Shown piece by piece: positions 1 through 5,420 of a stretch of DNA of 5,420 nt. This DNA comes from Chloroflexota bacterium (lineage in GTDB: Bacteria > Chloroflexota > Anaerolineae > UBA1429): NCBI GenBank assembly GCA_012513725.1, contig JAAZBQ010000457.1, forward strand, positions 1 to 5,420, given 5' to 3'. The translations under genes were made by a program, and so were the position numbers. A model generated the notes under the pieces. The model did not search any database, was not told the DNA's origin, and saw only the letters and a list, made by a program, of their open reading frames with translations. The number at the start of each line of letters is the position of its first letter. The stretch's first letter is position 1.

Positions 1-126
1 GACGGGGAATCCGCCTACGAGATGGGGTCCATCCGCCTGCGGGGCAGCGAGTGGGTCGCCCAGACCGCCGCGGGCTATGTGTATCCCATGGCCCGGGTCT
101 ACAAGCAGGTGACGGGCCAGAACTAG
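1..126 (+). CDS. C-terminal end of an unidentified protein (5' part outside window)
   Basis: Frame 1 is open from the first base to a TAG at 124-126 and encodes 41 residues. It includes the stretches YEMGSIRLRG, WVAQTAAGYVYP and ARVYKQVTGQN at the end. The fragment looks like a real protein terminus: mixed hydrophobic and charged residues, no low complexity, and the stop falls just before a hairpin-rich intergenic gap. It converges on the ABC operon encoded on the other strand. There is no recognisable motif in this short piece, no transmembrane segment and no signal, so I cannot assign a family. The start and most of the gene lie to the left of the window. Coding is fairly likely, function unknown. 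Confidence 0.6.
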   Translation, partial: DGESAYEMGSIRLRGSEWVAQTAAGYVYPMARVYKQVTGQN

Positions 127-137
127 AGGCATCGCCC

Positions 138-180
138 CCCTCTCGCTGCGCGGCGCGCTCCAGCGCCCGGTGCGAGGGGG
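138..180. other. Imperfect intergenic hairpin
   Basis: CTCGC at 142-146 pairs with GCGAG at 172-176. The stem extends outward through a T-G wobble (141/177) and C138-140 with G178-180, giving about 9 pairs. The 25-base loop can itself fold, GGCGC 152-156 with GCGCC 163-167. It begins 12 bases after the stop of the upstream plus-strand gene. There is no following T-run, so it is at best a weak or factor-assisted terminator or a 3'-end stabilising structure. Confidence 0.35.
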
Positions 181-194
181 TATCCAGCACACGG

Positions 195-233
195 CCTCCC
201 GGAACCGGGCTATCGCGGCCCGGTTCCGGGAGG
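195..233. terminator. Perfect 16-bp stem-loop between convergent genes, probable bidirectional terminator
   Basis: The arm at 195-210 is an exact reverse complement of the arm at 218-233 (GCCCGGTTCCGGGAGG), with a 7-base loop at 211-217 (TATCGCG). It lies 6 bases beyond the TAA of the last gene of the minus-strand operon and about 70 bases beyond the stop of the plus-strand gene, where a shared terminator is expected. Neither side has a proper T-tract: the plus side continues TTGCGCT, the minus side CCGTGTGC. Classical intrinsic termination is therefore not guaranteed. Hairpin-only terminators are often proposed in high-GC bacteria. RNA-processing protection is the alternative. Confidence 0.6.
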
Positions 234-239
234 TTGCGC

Positions 240-839
240 TTACGGCGTCGGCGTCTGGGCCGGGGGCGGGGTGGGCTCGGCCGTCGGTGTGGGGGTGGGC
301 CGGTACGGCGGAGCGTCGATGAATCGCAGGACGTTCTCGCCGATGTACGAGGAGATGGTGTACACGGCCCCATCCCCCGGCAGCCGCGCATAGTGCGCGG
401 CGCTCGTCAGCGACTCTTCCCCGATCTCCAGCGCGACCTCGCCGCCGCCCTCGATGATGACCGTGGCCGTTGCCCGGGACGGATCCAGCCCGTAGGTGGC
501 CATGCTGTCCAGCGGCCCCTCCAGCACCCGCAGGGGGGTGAGGTCCGAAAGGTAGCTCACCAGGAGCGTCACCTGGGTCTGGTCCGCCGCTTCGCGCTCG
601 CCGGGGCCTGCCACGTACCAGGTCTCCTCCTCCGGGGCGTACTCGAGGCGGGTGCTCGCTCCGTCCGCCGGGCGGGAGAGGGAGAGCGCCCGGGCCGCGT
701 GCGGGTCGAAGGCCAGGATCGGTTCCGGGGCGGGCGTGGCCGTGGCCGCGTCGCCGGCCGGCCCCCGCTCAAAGAACCACACGTACGCCCCCAGGATCGC
801 CAGGATCCCCAGCAGGATCACCGTGTTGCGGTACCGCAT
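240..839 (-). CDS. Small membrane-anchored DUF4340-domain protein, last gene of the ABC operon
   Basis: This 199-residue protein starts with a short basic N-terminus (MRYRN) and one hydrophobic helix at about residues 6-23, without a lipobox cysteine. It is therefore probably an inner-membrane anchor with an outside domain. Residues about 40-175 resemble the DUF4340 family: a strand-rich region, then the hallmark YGLDPSRATATVII at 116-129, and a following segment describing values along a chain (GEVALEIGEE, AVYTISS). Family members commonly run to 300-450 residues in two or more repeats, so this is a short version. Residues 181-199 form a Pro/Thr tail (PTPTPTAEPTPPP) that looks disordered. 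The start is supported by GGAGG at 850-854 (minus strand), 10 bases before the ATG. One base separates it from the stop of the GldG-like gene, suggesting translational coupling. DUF4340 genes commonly follow GldG-like genes; the molecular role is unknown. Membership is by motif and context, not by search. Confidence 0.85.
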   Translation of the reverse strand: MRYRNTVILLGILAILGAYVWFFERGPAGDAATATPAPEPILAFDPHAARALSLSRPADGASTRLEYAPEEETWYVAGPGEREAADQTQVTLLVSYLSDLTPLRVLEGPLDSMATYGLDPSRATATVIIEGGGEVALEIGEESLTSAAHYARLPGDGAVYTISSYIGENVLRFIDAPPYRPTPTPTAEPTPPPAQTPTP

Positions 840-840
840 C

Positions 841-2367
841 TCAGCGCCGCCTCCACCAGACGAGCCCGCCGGCCAACAGCACGCTCAGCGGCAGGAAGAT
901 GATGCTGCCATAGACCACCGCCCGCGACTGCGGCGAGGTCAGCACCACGCTGCGCATCTGGTACTCTTTGGGGCGGATGGAGATCAACTCGTCCTCTTCG
1001 GCCAGCCAGCCGATGGCGTTCATGAACAGGTCAATGTTGGCGATCCCCCGCACCGCGGCCAGCACCTCGTTGGTGGCGAAATCCGTGTCGCCCACCACCA
1101 CGAGCCGTCCCCGGCCCTCGGGCTCGCCCTGCGGCTCGATAGCGGCCATCAGCCCCAGGGGGCCGCTCGCTTCCTCGGGATCCTGGGCCACCTGCTCGGC
1201 CACGTAGGCCGTCTCGGCCCAGGCGCTGGCACTGGACTGCGCCAGGAGCGTGACCGCCCAGCCCTCCGGGGCGGGCTCCACCGGCTCGACGGCCCGCACC
1301 GTGGGAAAGATGGTGCTCAGGCCGGTGAGGTCCTTGGTGATCTGGTGGTAGGCGAACTGCGACACCAGGGGGGTCACCAGGTCGCCGAAAAAGGCCTGCT
1401 GCGGGTCGATGATCACGTTGTCTGCCAGGCGCACGCCGTACTGCTCCAGGAGGCCGGCGAAGGGGTCGGCCTGGCCGGCCTCCACCAGGGCCAGCACCCG
1501 GCCGCCCCCGGCGATGTACTCCTCGATGCGCTCGATCTCCCCTGGCTGCAGCTCCACCTGGGGTCCGGCGATGACCAGCACCCGCAGGTCAGCGGGCAGC
1601 GGTTCGCCGGTGGCCAGGTTCACCGTGCCCACGTTATAGTTCTCGCTCTCCAGCACCTGGCGGATCATGTCGTACCCGATCCCCTCGGCATTCTCGATGT
1701 CCCGCTCCTGGTGCCCGGTGACGAAATACACCCCGTGCACGTTGTCGCGGCTCACCTTGAGGAGCGCCCCGGTGAGGTCTTGCTCCTGCACGCCAAAGGT
1801 CACCTCGCGACGCTCGCCGCGCTCCATGACGATGGTGCCGTCGCGGGCGATCTGGTAGTCGATGGTCAGCCGGCGCTGCGACTCGGGATCGATCACCTCA
1901 TAGGTGACCATGTTGGAGCGCACGGCGTACTCTTTGAGCATGTCCTCGGCCTGACCCCGGGAATAGTGCGCCGGGGTAAAGAACGCCTTGATGGACACGG
2001 GTTCCTGGAGCGAGGCGAGGATCTGGAGCGTCTGCTCCGAGAGGGTGTACTGTTGCTCCTCGGTGACGTCCCAGCGCTGGGGATACCGGGCGCCGATATA
2101 GTTCACCAGCACCAGGATGCCGACCATGGCCACGCTCATTACCGCGGCGTTCCCGCCGTAGCGGGCCTGGCGGCCCGTGAGGGCGCGCCGGACGGCGTCC
2201 GGCCGCAGGAGCGCCGCGGCAGCCAGCAGCGCCAGGCCCCCGGCGCCCACCGCCTCGTGCCAGATCTCCCGGGCGCCCACCACGAGCCGCGCGCCGAGCG
2301 CAACCGCTATGAGGGCCGCCCCTAGCAGGGCGACGTAGGGAGCATATCGCGCCAACCGATCGCGCAT
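841..2367 (-). CDS. GldG-like ABC transporter auxiliary membrane protein
   Basis: This is a 508-residue protein. Hydrophobic segments lie at about 11-31, 42-54 and 73-93, a large extracytoplasmic region spans about 95-480, and a C-terminal transmembrane helix at about 484-505 ends in WWRRR. After the third helix comes RWDVTEEQQYTLSEQT (98-113), the classic entry of this family (TLSEQT), then VSIKAFFTP. A GHQE motif follows at 218-221 and a Rossmann-like part around LRVLVIAGP (261-269) and GGGRVLALVE (287-296). VVGDTDFATNE at 424-434 and NAIGWLAEEDELISIRPK at 450-467 are also typical. This matches the ABC-type auxiliary family (GldG/PF09822-like), which partners an ATPase and ABC-2 permease. 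Flavobacterium GldG is needed for gliding, but here no function is proven. The start is set by GGAGGTG at 2376-2382 (minus), 8 bases before ATG and inside the permease 3' end. One base separates it from the permease stop. Confidence 0.92.
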   Translation of the reverse strand: MRDRLARYAPYVALLGAALIAVALGARLVVGAREIWHEAVGAGGLALLAAAALLRPDAVRRALTGRQARYGGNAAVMSVAMVGILVLVNYIGARYPQRWDVTEEQQYTLSEQTLQILASLQEPVSIKAFFTPAHYSRGQAEDMLKEYAVRSNMVTYEVIDPESQRRLTIDYQIARDGTIVMERGERREVTFGVQEQDLTGALLKVSRDNVHGVYFVTGHQERDIENAEGIGYDMIRQVLESENYNVGTVNLATGEPLPADLRVLVIAGPQVELQPGEIERIEEYIAGGGRVLALVEAGQADPFAGLLEQYGVRLADNVIIDPQQAFFGDLVTPLVSQFAYHQITKDLTGLSTIFPTVRAVEPVEPAPEGWAVTLLAQSSASAWAETAYVAEQVAQDPEEASGPLGLMAAIEPQGEPEGRGRLVVVGDTDFATNEVLAAVRGIANIDLFMNAIGWLAEEDELISIRPKEYQMRSVVLTSPQSRAVVYGSIIFLPLSVLLAGGLVWWRRR

Positions 2368-2368
2368 G

Positions 2369-3085
2369 CTACTTCCACCTCCGCGCTTCCACCATGCGCG
2401 TGCTCAGGAAGAGAAAGAGCACGATGACGCTGAGCAGGTAGATGATGTCCTTGGTGTCGATGATGCCGCGCACCATGTCGGTATAGTGGGCAAACAGCGG
2501 CAGGTATTGCACCACGGCCCGCAACCCCTCGCCGACGGTGTCGCCCAGGTCGCCGGAGACCCACAGGATCAGGTTGATGCCGATGCCCAGCACGGCCGCC
2601 ACGATCTGGTTCTGGGTGACCGAGGAGGCGAACACGCCGATGGCCAGCATCGCGGCGCCGAGCAGCACGTAGCCCAGGTACCCGGAGAGGAGCGGGCCGA
2701 TATCCGGGTTCCCCAGGCGCAGGAGGACCAGCGGAAAGGCCAGGGTCAAGCCGACCAGCGCCAGGAACACCCCCAGGCTCGCCAGATACTTGCCCAGCAC
2801 CACCTCGCCATCGCGTACCGGCGACGTGAGGAGCAGCTCCATGGTGCCCTGCCGCTGTTCCTCGGCGAGGAGGCGCATGGTCAGCACCTGGCTGACCAGC
2901 ACGAGGAACAGGAGCGACACGCCGTGGTAGAACAGGTAGGCCATGGTGGCCTCCCGCGAGTACACCAGGATCAGCCCGAACATGCCCCCCATGACGGCCA
3001 GGTACACGGCCCCCACGACATAGGCGATCGGCGAGCCAAAGTAGGCCGCCAGCTCGCGGCGAGCGATGTGTAGCACGTTGGTCAT
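2369..3085 (-). CDS. ABC-2 type transporter permease (GldF-like)
   Basis: This 238-residue integral membrane protein has about six hydrophobic helices, near 19-41, 54-70, 101-123, 131-154, 161-179 and 214-230. The N-terminal cytoplasmic part (IARRELAAYFGSP, 7-19) and the loop AEEQRQGTMELLLTSP (74-89) followed by VVLGKYLA (95-102) are hallmarks of ABC-2 permeases of the GldF/NosY kind. The loop is thought to contact the ATPase. No ATP-binding motif is present, as expected. It lies directly downstream of the ATPase and one base upstream of the GldG-like gene. Its ATG at 3083-3085 is preceded by AGGAGG at 3092-3097, spacing 6. That site overlaps the TAG stop of the ATPase gene, favouring coupled translation. 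Family call is confident; the substrate cannot be read from sequence. Confidence 0.92.
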   Translation of the reverse strand: MTNVLHIARRELAAYFGSPIAYVVGAVYLAVMGGMFGLILVYSREATMAYLFYHGVSLLFLVLVSQVLTMRLLAEEQRQGTMELLLTSPVRDGEVVLGKYLASLGVFLALVGLTLAFPLVLLRLGNPDIGPLLSGYLGYVLLGAAMLAIGVFASSVTQNQIVAAVLGIGINLILWVSGDLGDTVGEGLRAVVQYLPLFAHYTDMVRGIIDTKDIIYLLSVIVLFLFLSTRMVEARRWK

Positions 3086-3091
3086 CGGGCG

Positions 3092-3098
3092 CCTCCTA
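3092..3098 (-). promoter_or_regulatory. Shine-Dalgarno of the permease gene overlapping the ATPase stop codon
   Basis: On the minus strand the sequence reads TAGGAGG. The first three bases are the ATPase stop codon (3096-3098) and AGGAGG, a perfect anti-16S match, lies 6 bases before the permease ATG. A ribosome finishing the ATPase sits on the next start site, which suggests coupled synthesis of the two partners. Confidence 0.75.
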
Positions 3099-4052
3099 TT
3101 CCGCCGCCACCGTGGGCTCCGGCTCGGCCTCGACCGGCGCCTCGTCGGTAGTGAGCTGGATAAAGATCTCTTCGAGGCTCAGCGAGGCGACCCGCAGTTC
3201 CAGGAGCCCCCAGCCCTGCCCAACGGCCAGGGCGGCCAGGCCCGCGCGCACGTCTTGGCCGGGTTCGCAGACCACGTCGAACTGCCCGTCTTCGCCCGAC
3301 TCCACAGAGGCCACGCCCGCTACCGCTGCGATGCGCGGGACCGTATCCTCCCGCGTCTTGGCGATCTGGATGCGCACCCGCATGCCGCCCTGCAGCCGCT
3401 CGGTGAGGCCCTCGGTGGTGTCCTCGGCCACGATGCGGCCCCGGTGCATGATCATGACCCGGTCGCAGACCTGGCTGATCTCCGGGAGGATGTGGCTGCT
3501 CAGGATGATGGTGCGCTCGCCGCCCAGGCTCTTGATCAGCTCGCGGACCCCCAGGATCTGCCGGGGATCCAGCCCGATGGTGGGCTCGTCGAGCACTAGC
3601 ACCTGCGGGTCGTGGACCAGCGCCTGGGCCAGGCCCACGCGCTGCCGGTACCCCTTGGAGAGACGACCGATGATCCTGTCGCGCACATCGCCGATGGCGC
3701 AGGCCTCGATGACCCGCTCCACGGCCGCGCGCCGACCCGACACGCGCCGGATGGCCGCCATAAAGTCCAAATAGTCCTGGACGGTCATCTCTGTGTACAG
3801 GGGCACCGTCTCCGGCATATAGCCCACGATGCGTCGCACGGCCATCGAATCGTCAAACACATCCATGCCATCGATGGTGACCGTGCCCGCGCTGGGGGGC
3901 ATATACCCGGTGAGGATGCGCATGGTAGTGGTCTTGCCGGCGCCGTTGGGTCCCAGGAAGCCCAGGATCTCGCCCCGGGGCACATCGAAAGAGATGCCGT
4001 GCAGGGCCTGTACGGCGCCGTATTGCTTGGTGAGTCCCTCAACCTGGATCAT
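3096..4052 (-). CDS. ABC transporter ATP-binding protein (GldA/ABC-2 type)
   Basis: This is a 318-residue cytosolic nucleotide-binding subunit. Motifs in order: Walker A GPNGAGKTT at 34-42; GYMPE with Glu at the Q-loop position (E81), common in this ABC-2 subgroup; signature LSKGYRQRV at 131-139; Walker B VLVLDEP at 151-157 with the catalytic Glu156; D-loop GLDP at 160-163; and the H-loop His187 in SSHIL. All catalytic parts are intact. Residues about 205-300 form the accessory C-terminal domain of such ATPases, ending in LSLEEIFIQLT (291-301). A 17-residue acidic, Pro-rich tail follows. It presumably hydrolyses ATP to drive the permease encoded next. As first gene of the operon it has GGAGGG at 4062-4067, 9 bases before ATG, and the TTGACA/TATAGT promoter further upstream. 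No transported substrate is indicated. Confidence 0.95.
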   Translation of the reverse strand: MIQVEGLTKQYGAVQALHGISFDVPRGEILGFLGPNGAGKTTTMRILTGYMPPSAGTVTIDGMDVFDDSMAVRRIVGYMPETVPLYTEMTVQDYLDFMAAIRRVSGRRAAVERVIEACAIGDVRDRIIGRLSKGYRQRVGLAQALVHDPQVLVLDEPTIGLDPRQILGVRELIKSLGGERTIILSSHILPEISQVCDRVMIMHRGRIVAEDTTEGLTERLQGGMRVRIQIAKTREDTVPRIAAVAGVASVESGEDGQFDVVCEPGQDVRAGLAALAVGQGWGLLELRVASLSLEEIFIQLTTDEAPVEAEPEPTVAAE

Positions 4053-4100
4053 GTCCGGTTGCCCTCCGCCAGTGGATACCTGCGAGCGGATTCCATGCCG

Positions 4101-4118
4101 CGGGCCGAGGGTGGCCCG
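4101..4118. other. Short inverted repeat in the ABC operon leader
   Basis: CGGGCC (4101-4106) and GGCCCG (4113-4118) are exact reverse complements with a 6-base loop. If transcription from the operon promoter begins near 4119, this hairpin is at the extreme 5' end of the mRNA. It could protect the transcript or be an operator. Short GC palindromes are frequent by chance at this base composition. Confidence 0.3.
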
Positions 4119-4125
4119 ACACCCG

Positions 4126-4153
4126 ACTATAATCGCGTTGGCCGGGCTGTCAA
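4126..4153 (-). promoter_or_regulatory. Sigma70-type promoter for the ABC operon
   Basis: On the minus strand a perfect -35 TTGACA (4153 to 4148) is followed after 16 bases by TATAGT (4131 to 4126), five of six matches to TATAAT. The predicted start is near 4119, giving a leader of about 66 bases before the ATPase ATG at 4052. This is the best promoter in the window. It lies in the only non-coding gap upstream of the operon. Confidence 0.75.
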
Positions 4154-4162
4154 AACCCCGGC
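4141..4162. promoter_or_regulatory. Inverted repeat flanking the ABC promoter -35 box, possible operator
   Basis: GCCGGG at 4141-4146 and CCCGGC at 4157-4162 are exact reverse complements separated by 10 bases. The gap encloses the TTGACA box (4148-4153). A dyad with a spacing near one and a half helical turns placed over a -35 is compatible with a dimeric regulator. The half-sites are only 6 bases and GC-only, so chance is a fair alternative. Confidence 0.25.
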
Positions 4163-4199
4163 GATCCGGCCCGCGTGGACACAGGGGACCGATCGGCGC

Positions 4200-4227
4200 T
4201 GGACAGCGCGACGCGGATGGGTATCAT
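4200..4227 (+). promoter_or_regulatory. Candidate promoter for the UroD-like gene
   Basis: TGGACA (4200-4205, five of six to TTGACA) is separated by 16 bases from TATCAT (4222-4227, five of six to TATAAT). The predicted transcription start, about 4234, leaves a leader of about 33 bases to the ATG at 4267. It faces away from the ABC promoter, making a true divergent promoter pair with about 46 bases between the two -35 boxes. Confidence 0.55.
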
Positions 4228-4255
4228 CCCTTTGGTCTCGTCGCTACAGGAAAAC

Positions 4256-4260
4256 GGAGG
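4256..4260 (+). promoter_or_regulatory. Shine-Dalgarno of the UroD-like gene
   Basis: GGAGG stands 6 bases before the ATG at 4267. It fixes the start: no other plausible in-frame start with a ribosome-binding site is visible between the promoter and this ATG. Confidence 0.75.
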
Positions 4261-4266
4261 TTCCCC

Positions 4267-5420
4267 ATGGACTTGCGCAAGGGAGCGGGGCGGTTCGGCC
4301 AGGACCTGACGCCTCGCGAGCGGTTCCGCCGGGTCATGCACTACCAGCACGTGGATTACATCTCACACCTGGAGTTCGGCTATTGGGCGGAGCTCAAGGA
4401 GCAGTGGATGGCCGAGGGCCATCTGCCCGCGTCCATGCGCAACGGCAGCGGCGCCATCCCCGACCGCGCCGTCGAGGAGTACTTTGGCATCGAGCAGTTC
4501 GAGGGCTTTTCGGCCCGCCTGGGCGCCATGCCCGTGCGCGAGGAGGTGATCGTCCAGAAGACGGACACCACCGTCACCTTTCGCGATGGCCTGGGCGTGC
4601 TCTCGGAGCGGCAGACGATCGGCAGCGAGACGATCCCCCACTTTCTCGAGTTCCCCATCCGCGACCGCGCCTCCTGGGAGGCGTTCCGCGACGAGTTCTT
4701 GGATCCCGAGCATCCCGTGCGGGTGATCGACGAGGACGAGTTGCGCGCCCGGGAAGAGATGACCCGCACCACCACGAACCCCGTGCAAACCGGCTTTGGC
4801 TCGTTCATCGGGCGCATCCGCGATTGGGTGGGGTTTGAGAACCTGGCCTACCTCTCCGTCGACGATCCCGACCTCGTCGAGGAAATGGTGGCGCACATGG
4901 CCGAGATGGCGCTGCGGTTGATGCCCACGGTCCTGGAGCGGGGCCAGTTCGACGCGGCCTCCGGCTGGGAGGACATTGCCTTTAACAGCGGGCCGATCCT
5001 CAGCCCGACGTTCTTCCGCGACCGCATCATGCCCCACATGAAGCCGGTGATGGACATGATCCGGCAGCACGGCATCGACGTCATCTGGACGGATTGCGAC
5101 GGCAACATCCTAAAGCTGATCCCGCTGTGGCTCTCGGTGGGGCTGAACTGCATGTTCCCGCTGGAGGTCAACCCCGGCAACGATCCCGTGGCGCTGAAAA
5201 AGGAGTACGGGCGGTCGCTCCTGATCCGCGGCGGGTTCAACAAGTTCGCGCTCCACGAGGGGCGTGAGGGGATCCTGCGCGAGCTCAAGCGCTTGGAGCC
5301 GGCGGTGGCCGAGGGTGGCTTTATCCCCCACGTCGACCATCGCGCCCCCGGCGAGGTCTCCTGGGACAACTATTGCTACTATATCTGGGAAAAGTGTCAC
5401 ATGCTGGGCTGGCCGGAGGA
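4267..5420 (+). CDS. UroD-superfamily protein (uroporphyrinogen decarboxylase-like), 3' end cut by the window
   Basis: The frame stays open from ATG 4267 to the window end: 384 codons plus two bases. The N-terminal LTPRERFRRVMHYQ (14-27) followed by HLEFGYWAE (34-42) is the typical opening of a UroD-superfamily subgroup found in many environmental bacteria. The core has GWEDIAF in the middle, IWTDCDGN (273-280), FPLEVNPGND, RGGFNK (321-326) and a late HVDHRAPGEVSWDNY (355-369). These read as a TIM-barrel URO-D fold. The RQAGR substrate motif of true HemE is not seen, so coproporphyrinogen synthesis is unlikely. The alternative is a methyltransferase-like role related to MtaA/MtbA/CmuA. Those enzymes bind zinc through His-X-Cys plus a later Cys; here only Cys277 is obvious, so zinc or corrinoid use is unproven. 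The family usually ends soon after this point, so only a short tail is likely missing. No signal peptide or membrane helix: cytosolic. Exact function unknown. Confidence 0.88.
   Translation, partial: MDLRKGAGRFGQDLTPRERFRRVMHYQHVDYISHLEFGYWAELKEQWMAEGHLPASMRNGSGAIPDRAVEEYFGIEQFEGFSARLGAMPVREEVIVQKTDTTVTFRDGLGVLSERQTIGSETIPHFLEFPIRDRASWEAFRDEFLDPEHPVRVIDEDELRAREEMTRTTTNPVQTGFGSFIGRIRDWVGFENLAYLSVDDPDLVEEMVAHMAEMALRLMPTVLERGQFDAASGWEDIAFNSGPILSPTFFRDRIMPHMKPVMDMIRQHGIDVIWTDCDGNILKLIPLWLSVGLNCMFPLEVNPGNDPVALKKEYGRSLLIRGGFNKFALHEGREGILRELKRLEPAVAEGGFIPHVDHRAPGEVSWDNYCYYIWEKCHMLGWPE

Noticed and set aside
652..2325. Long plus-strand open frame of 557 codons opposite the GldG-like gene
   Set aside because: It lies antisense to a gene with clear family motifs and is rich in His, Gly, Gln and Arg with no recognisable domain. 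Long antisense frames are expected when GC content at third codon positions is high.
2366..3073. Plus-strand open frame of 235 codons opposite the permease gene
   Set aside because: It is dominated by Gln, His, Asp and Glu in the pattern produced by reading membrane-protein codons backwards. There is no ribosome-binding site of note and the permease is well supported.
3096..4052. Glu instead of Gln at the ATPase Q-loop (GYMPE) as a sign of an inactive subunit
   Set aside because: GY(L/M)PE is common in ABC-2 type ATPases of this subgroup, and Walker A, signature, Walker B Glu and H-loop His are all intact.
4128..4133. Perfect TATAAT on the plus strand as a promoter for the UroD-like gene
   Set aside because: No -35-like hexamer lies 15-19 bases upstream and there is no TG extension. 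The hexamer overlaps the minus-strand -10 TATAGT, which does have a perfect -35.
3612..4838. Plus-strand open frame of 408 codons running from the ATPase gene through the promoter gap into the UroD-like gene
   Set aside because: It is antisense to the ATPase, crosses both promoters and then continues out of frame within the UroD-like gene. Its composition is Arg/Gly/His-rich with no motif.
4363..5070. Minus-strand open frame of 235 codons opposite the UroD-like gene
   Set aside because: The plus strand carries UroD-family motifs along the whole stretch, so this is a GC-driven shadow.

Overview
The window is a high-GC bacterial segment. It holds the tail of one unidentified plus-strand gene, a complete four-gene minus-strand operon, and a nearly complete plus-strand gene that diverges from that operon. 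No rRNA, tRNA, CRISPR array, insertion sequence or phage gene was seen. High GC, Pro/Thr-rich protein tails, a GldG-like ABC operon and a UroD-superfamily protein of the 'DCDG' subgroup together suggest Chloroflexota (Anaerolineae-like). That assignment is an inference from gene style, not from a marker gene.

Layout: positions 1-126 carry the last 41 codons of an upstream plus-strand gene. Positions 127-239 separate converging genes and contain two hairpins, one a perfect 16-bp stem suited to bidirectional termination. Positions 240-4052 (minus strand, transcribed right to left) encode an ABC ATPase, an ABC-2 permease, a GldG-like auxiliary membrane protein and a small DUF4340 protein. The genes are separated by 10, 1 and 1 bases, and each start has its own Shine-Dalgarno sequence. 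Positions 4053-4266 are a divergent regulatory region with a very good sigma70-type promoter for the ABC operon and a second good candidate for the plus-strand gene. From 4267 to beyond the window end lies a UroD-superfamily gene.

How they work together: the ATPase energises an ABC-2 type membrane complex. The GldG-like protein and the DUF4340 protein are membrane-anchored extracytoplasmic partners usually co-encoded with such pairs. In Bacteroidota the equivalent GldA-GldF-GldG set is needed for gliding. In other phyla the substrate is unknown. The UroD-like protein is probably a cytosolic corrinoid or methyl-transfer related enzyme or one of unknown activity; its divergent position is the only link to the ABC operon.

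I do not see a clearly novel system. The points most worth checking are the divergent promoter architecture, the perfect intergenic hairpin, the short DUF4340 protein with its Pro/Thr tail, and the non-canonical active-site residues of the UroD-like protein.
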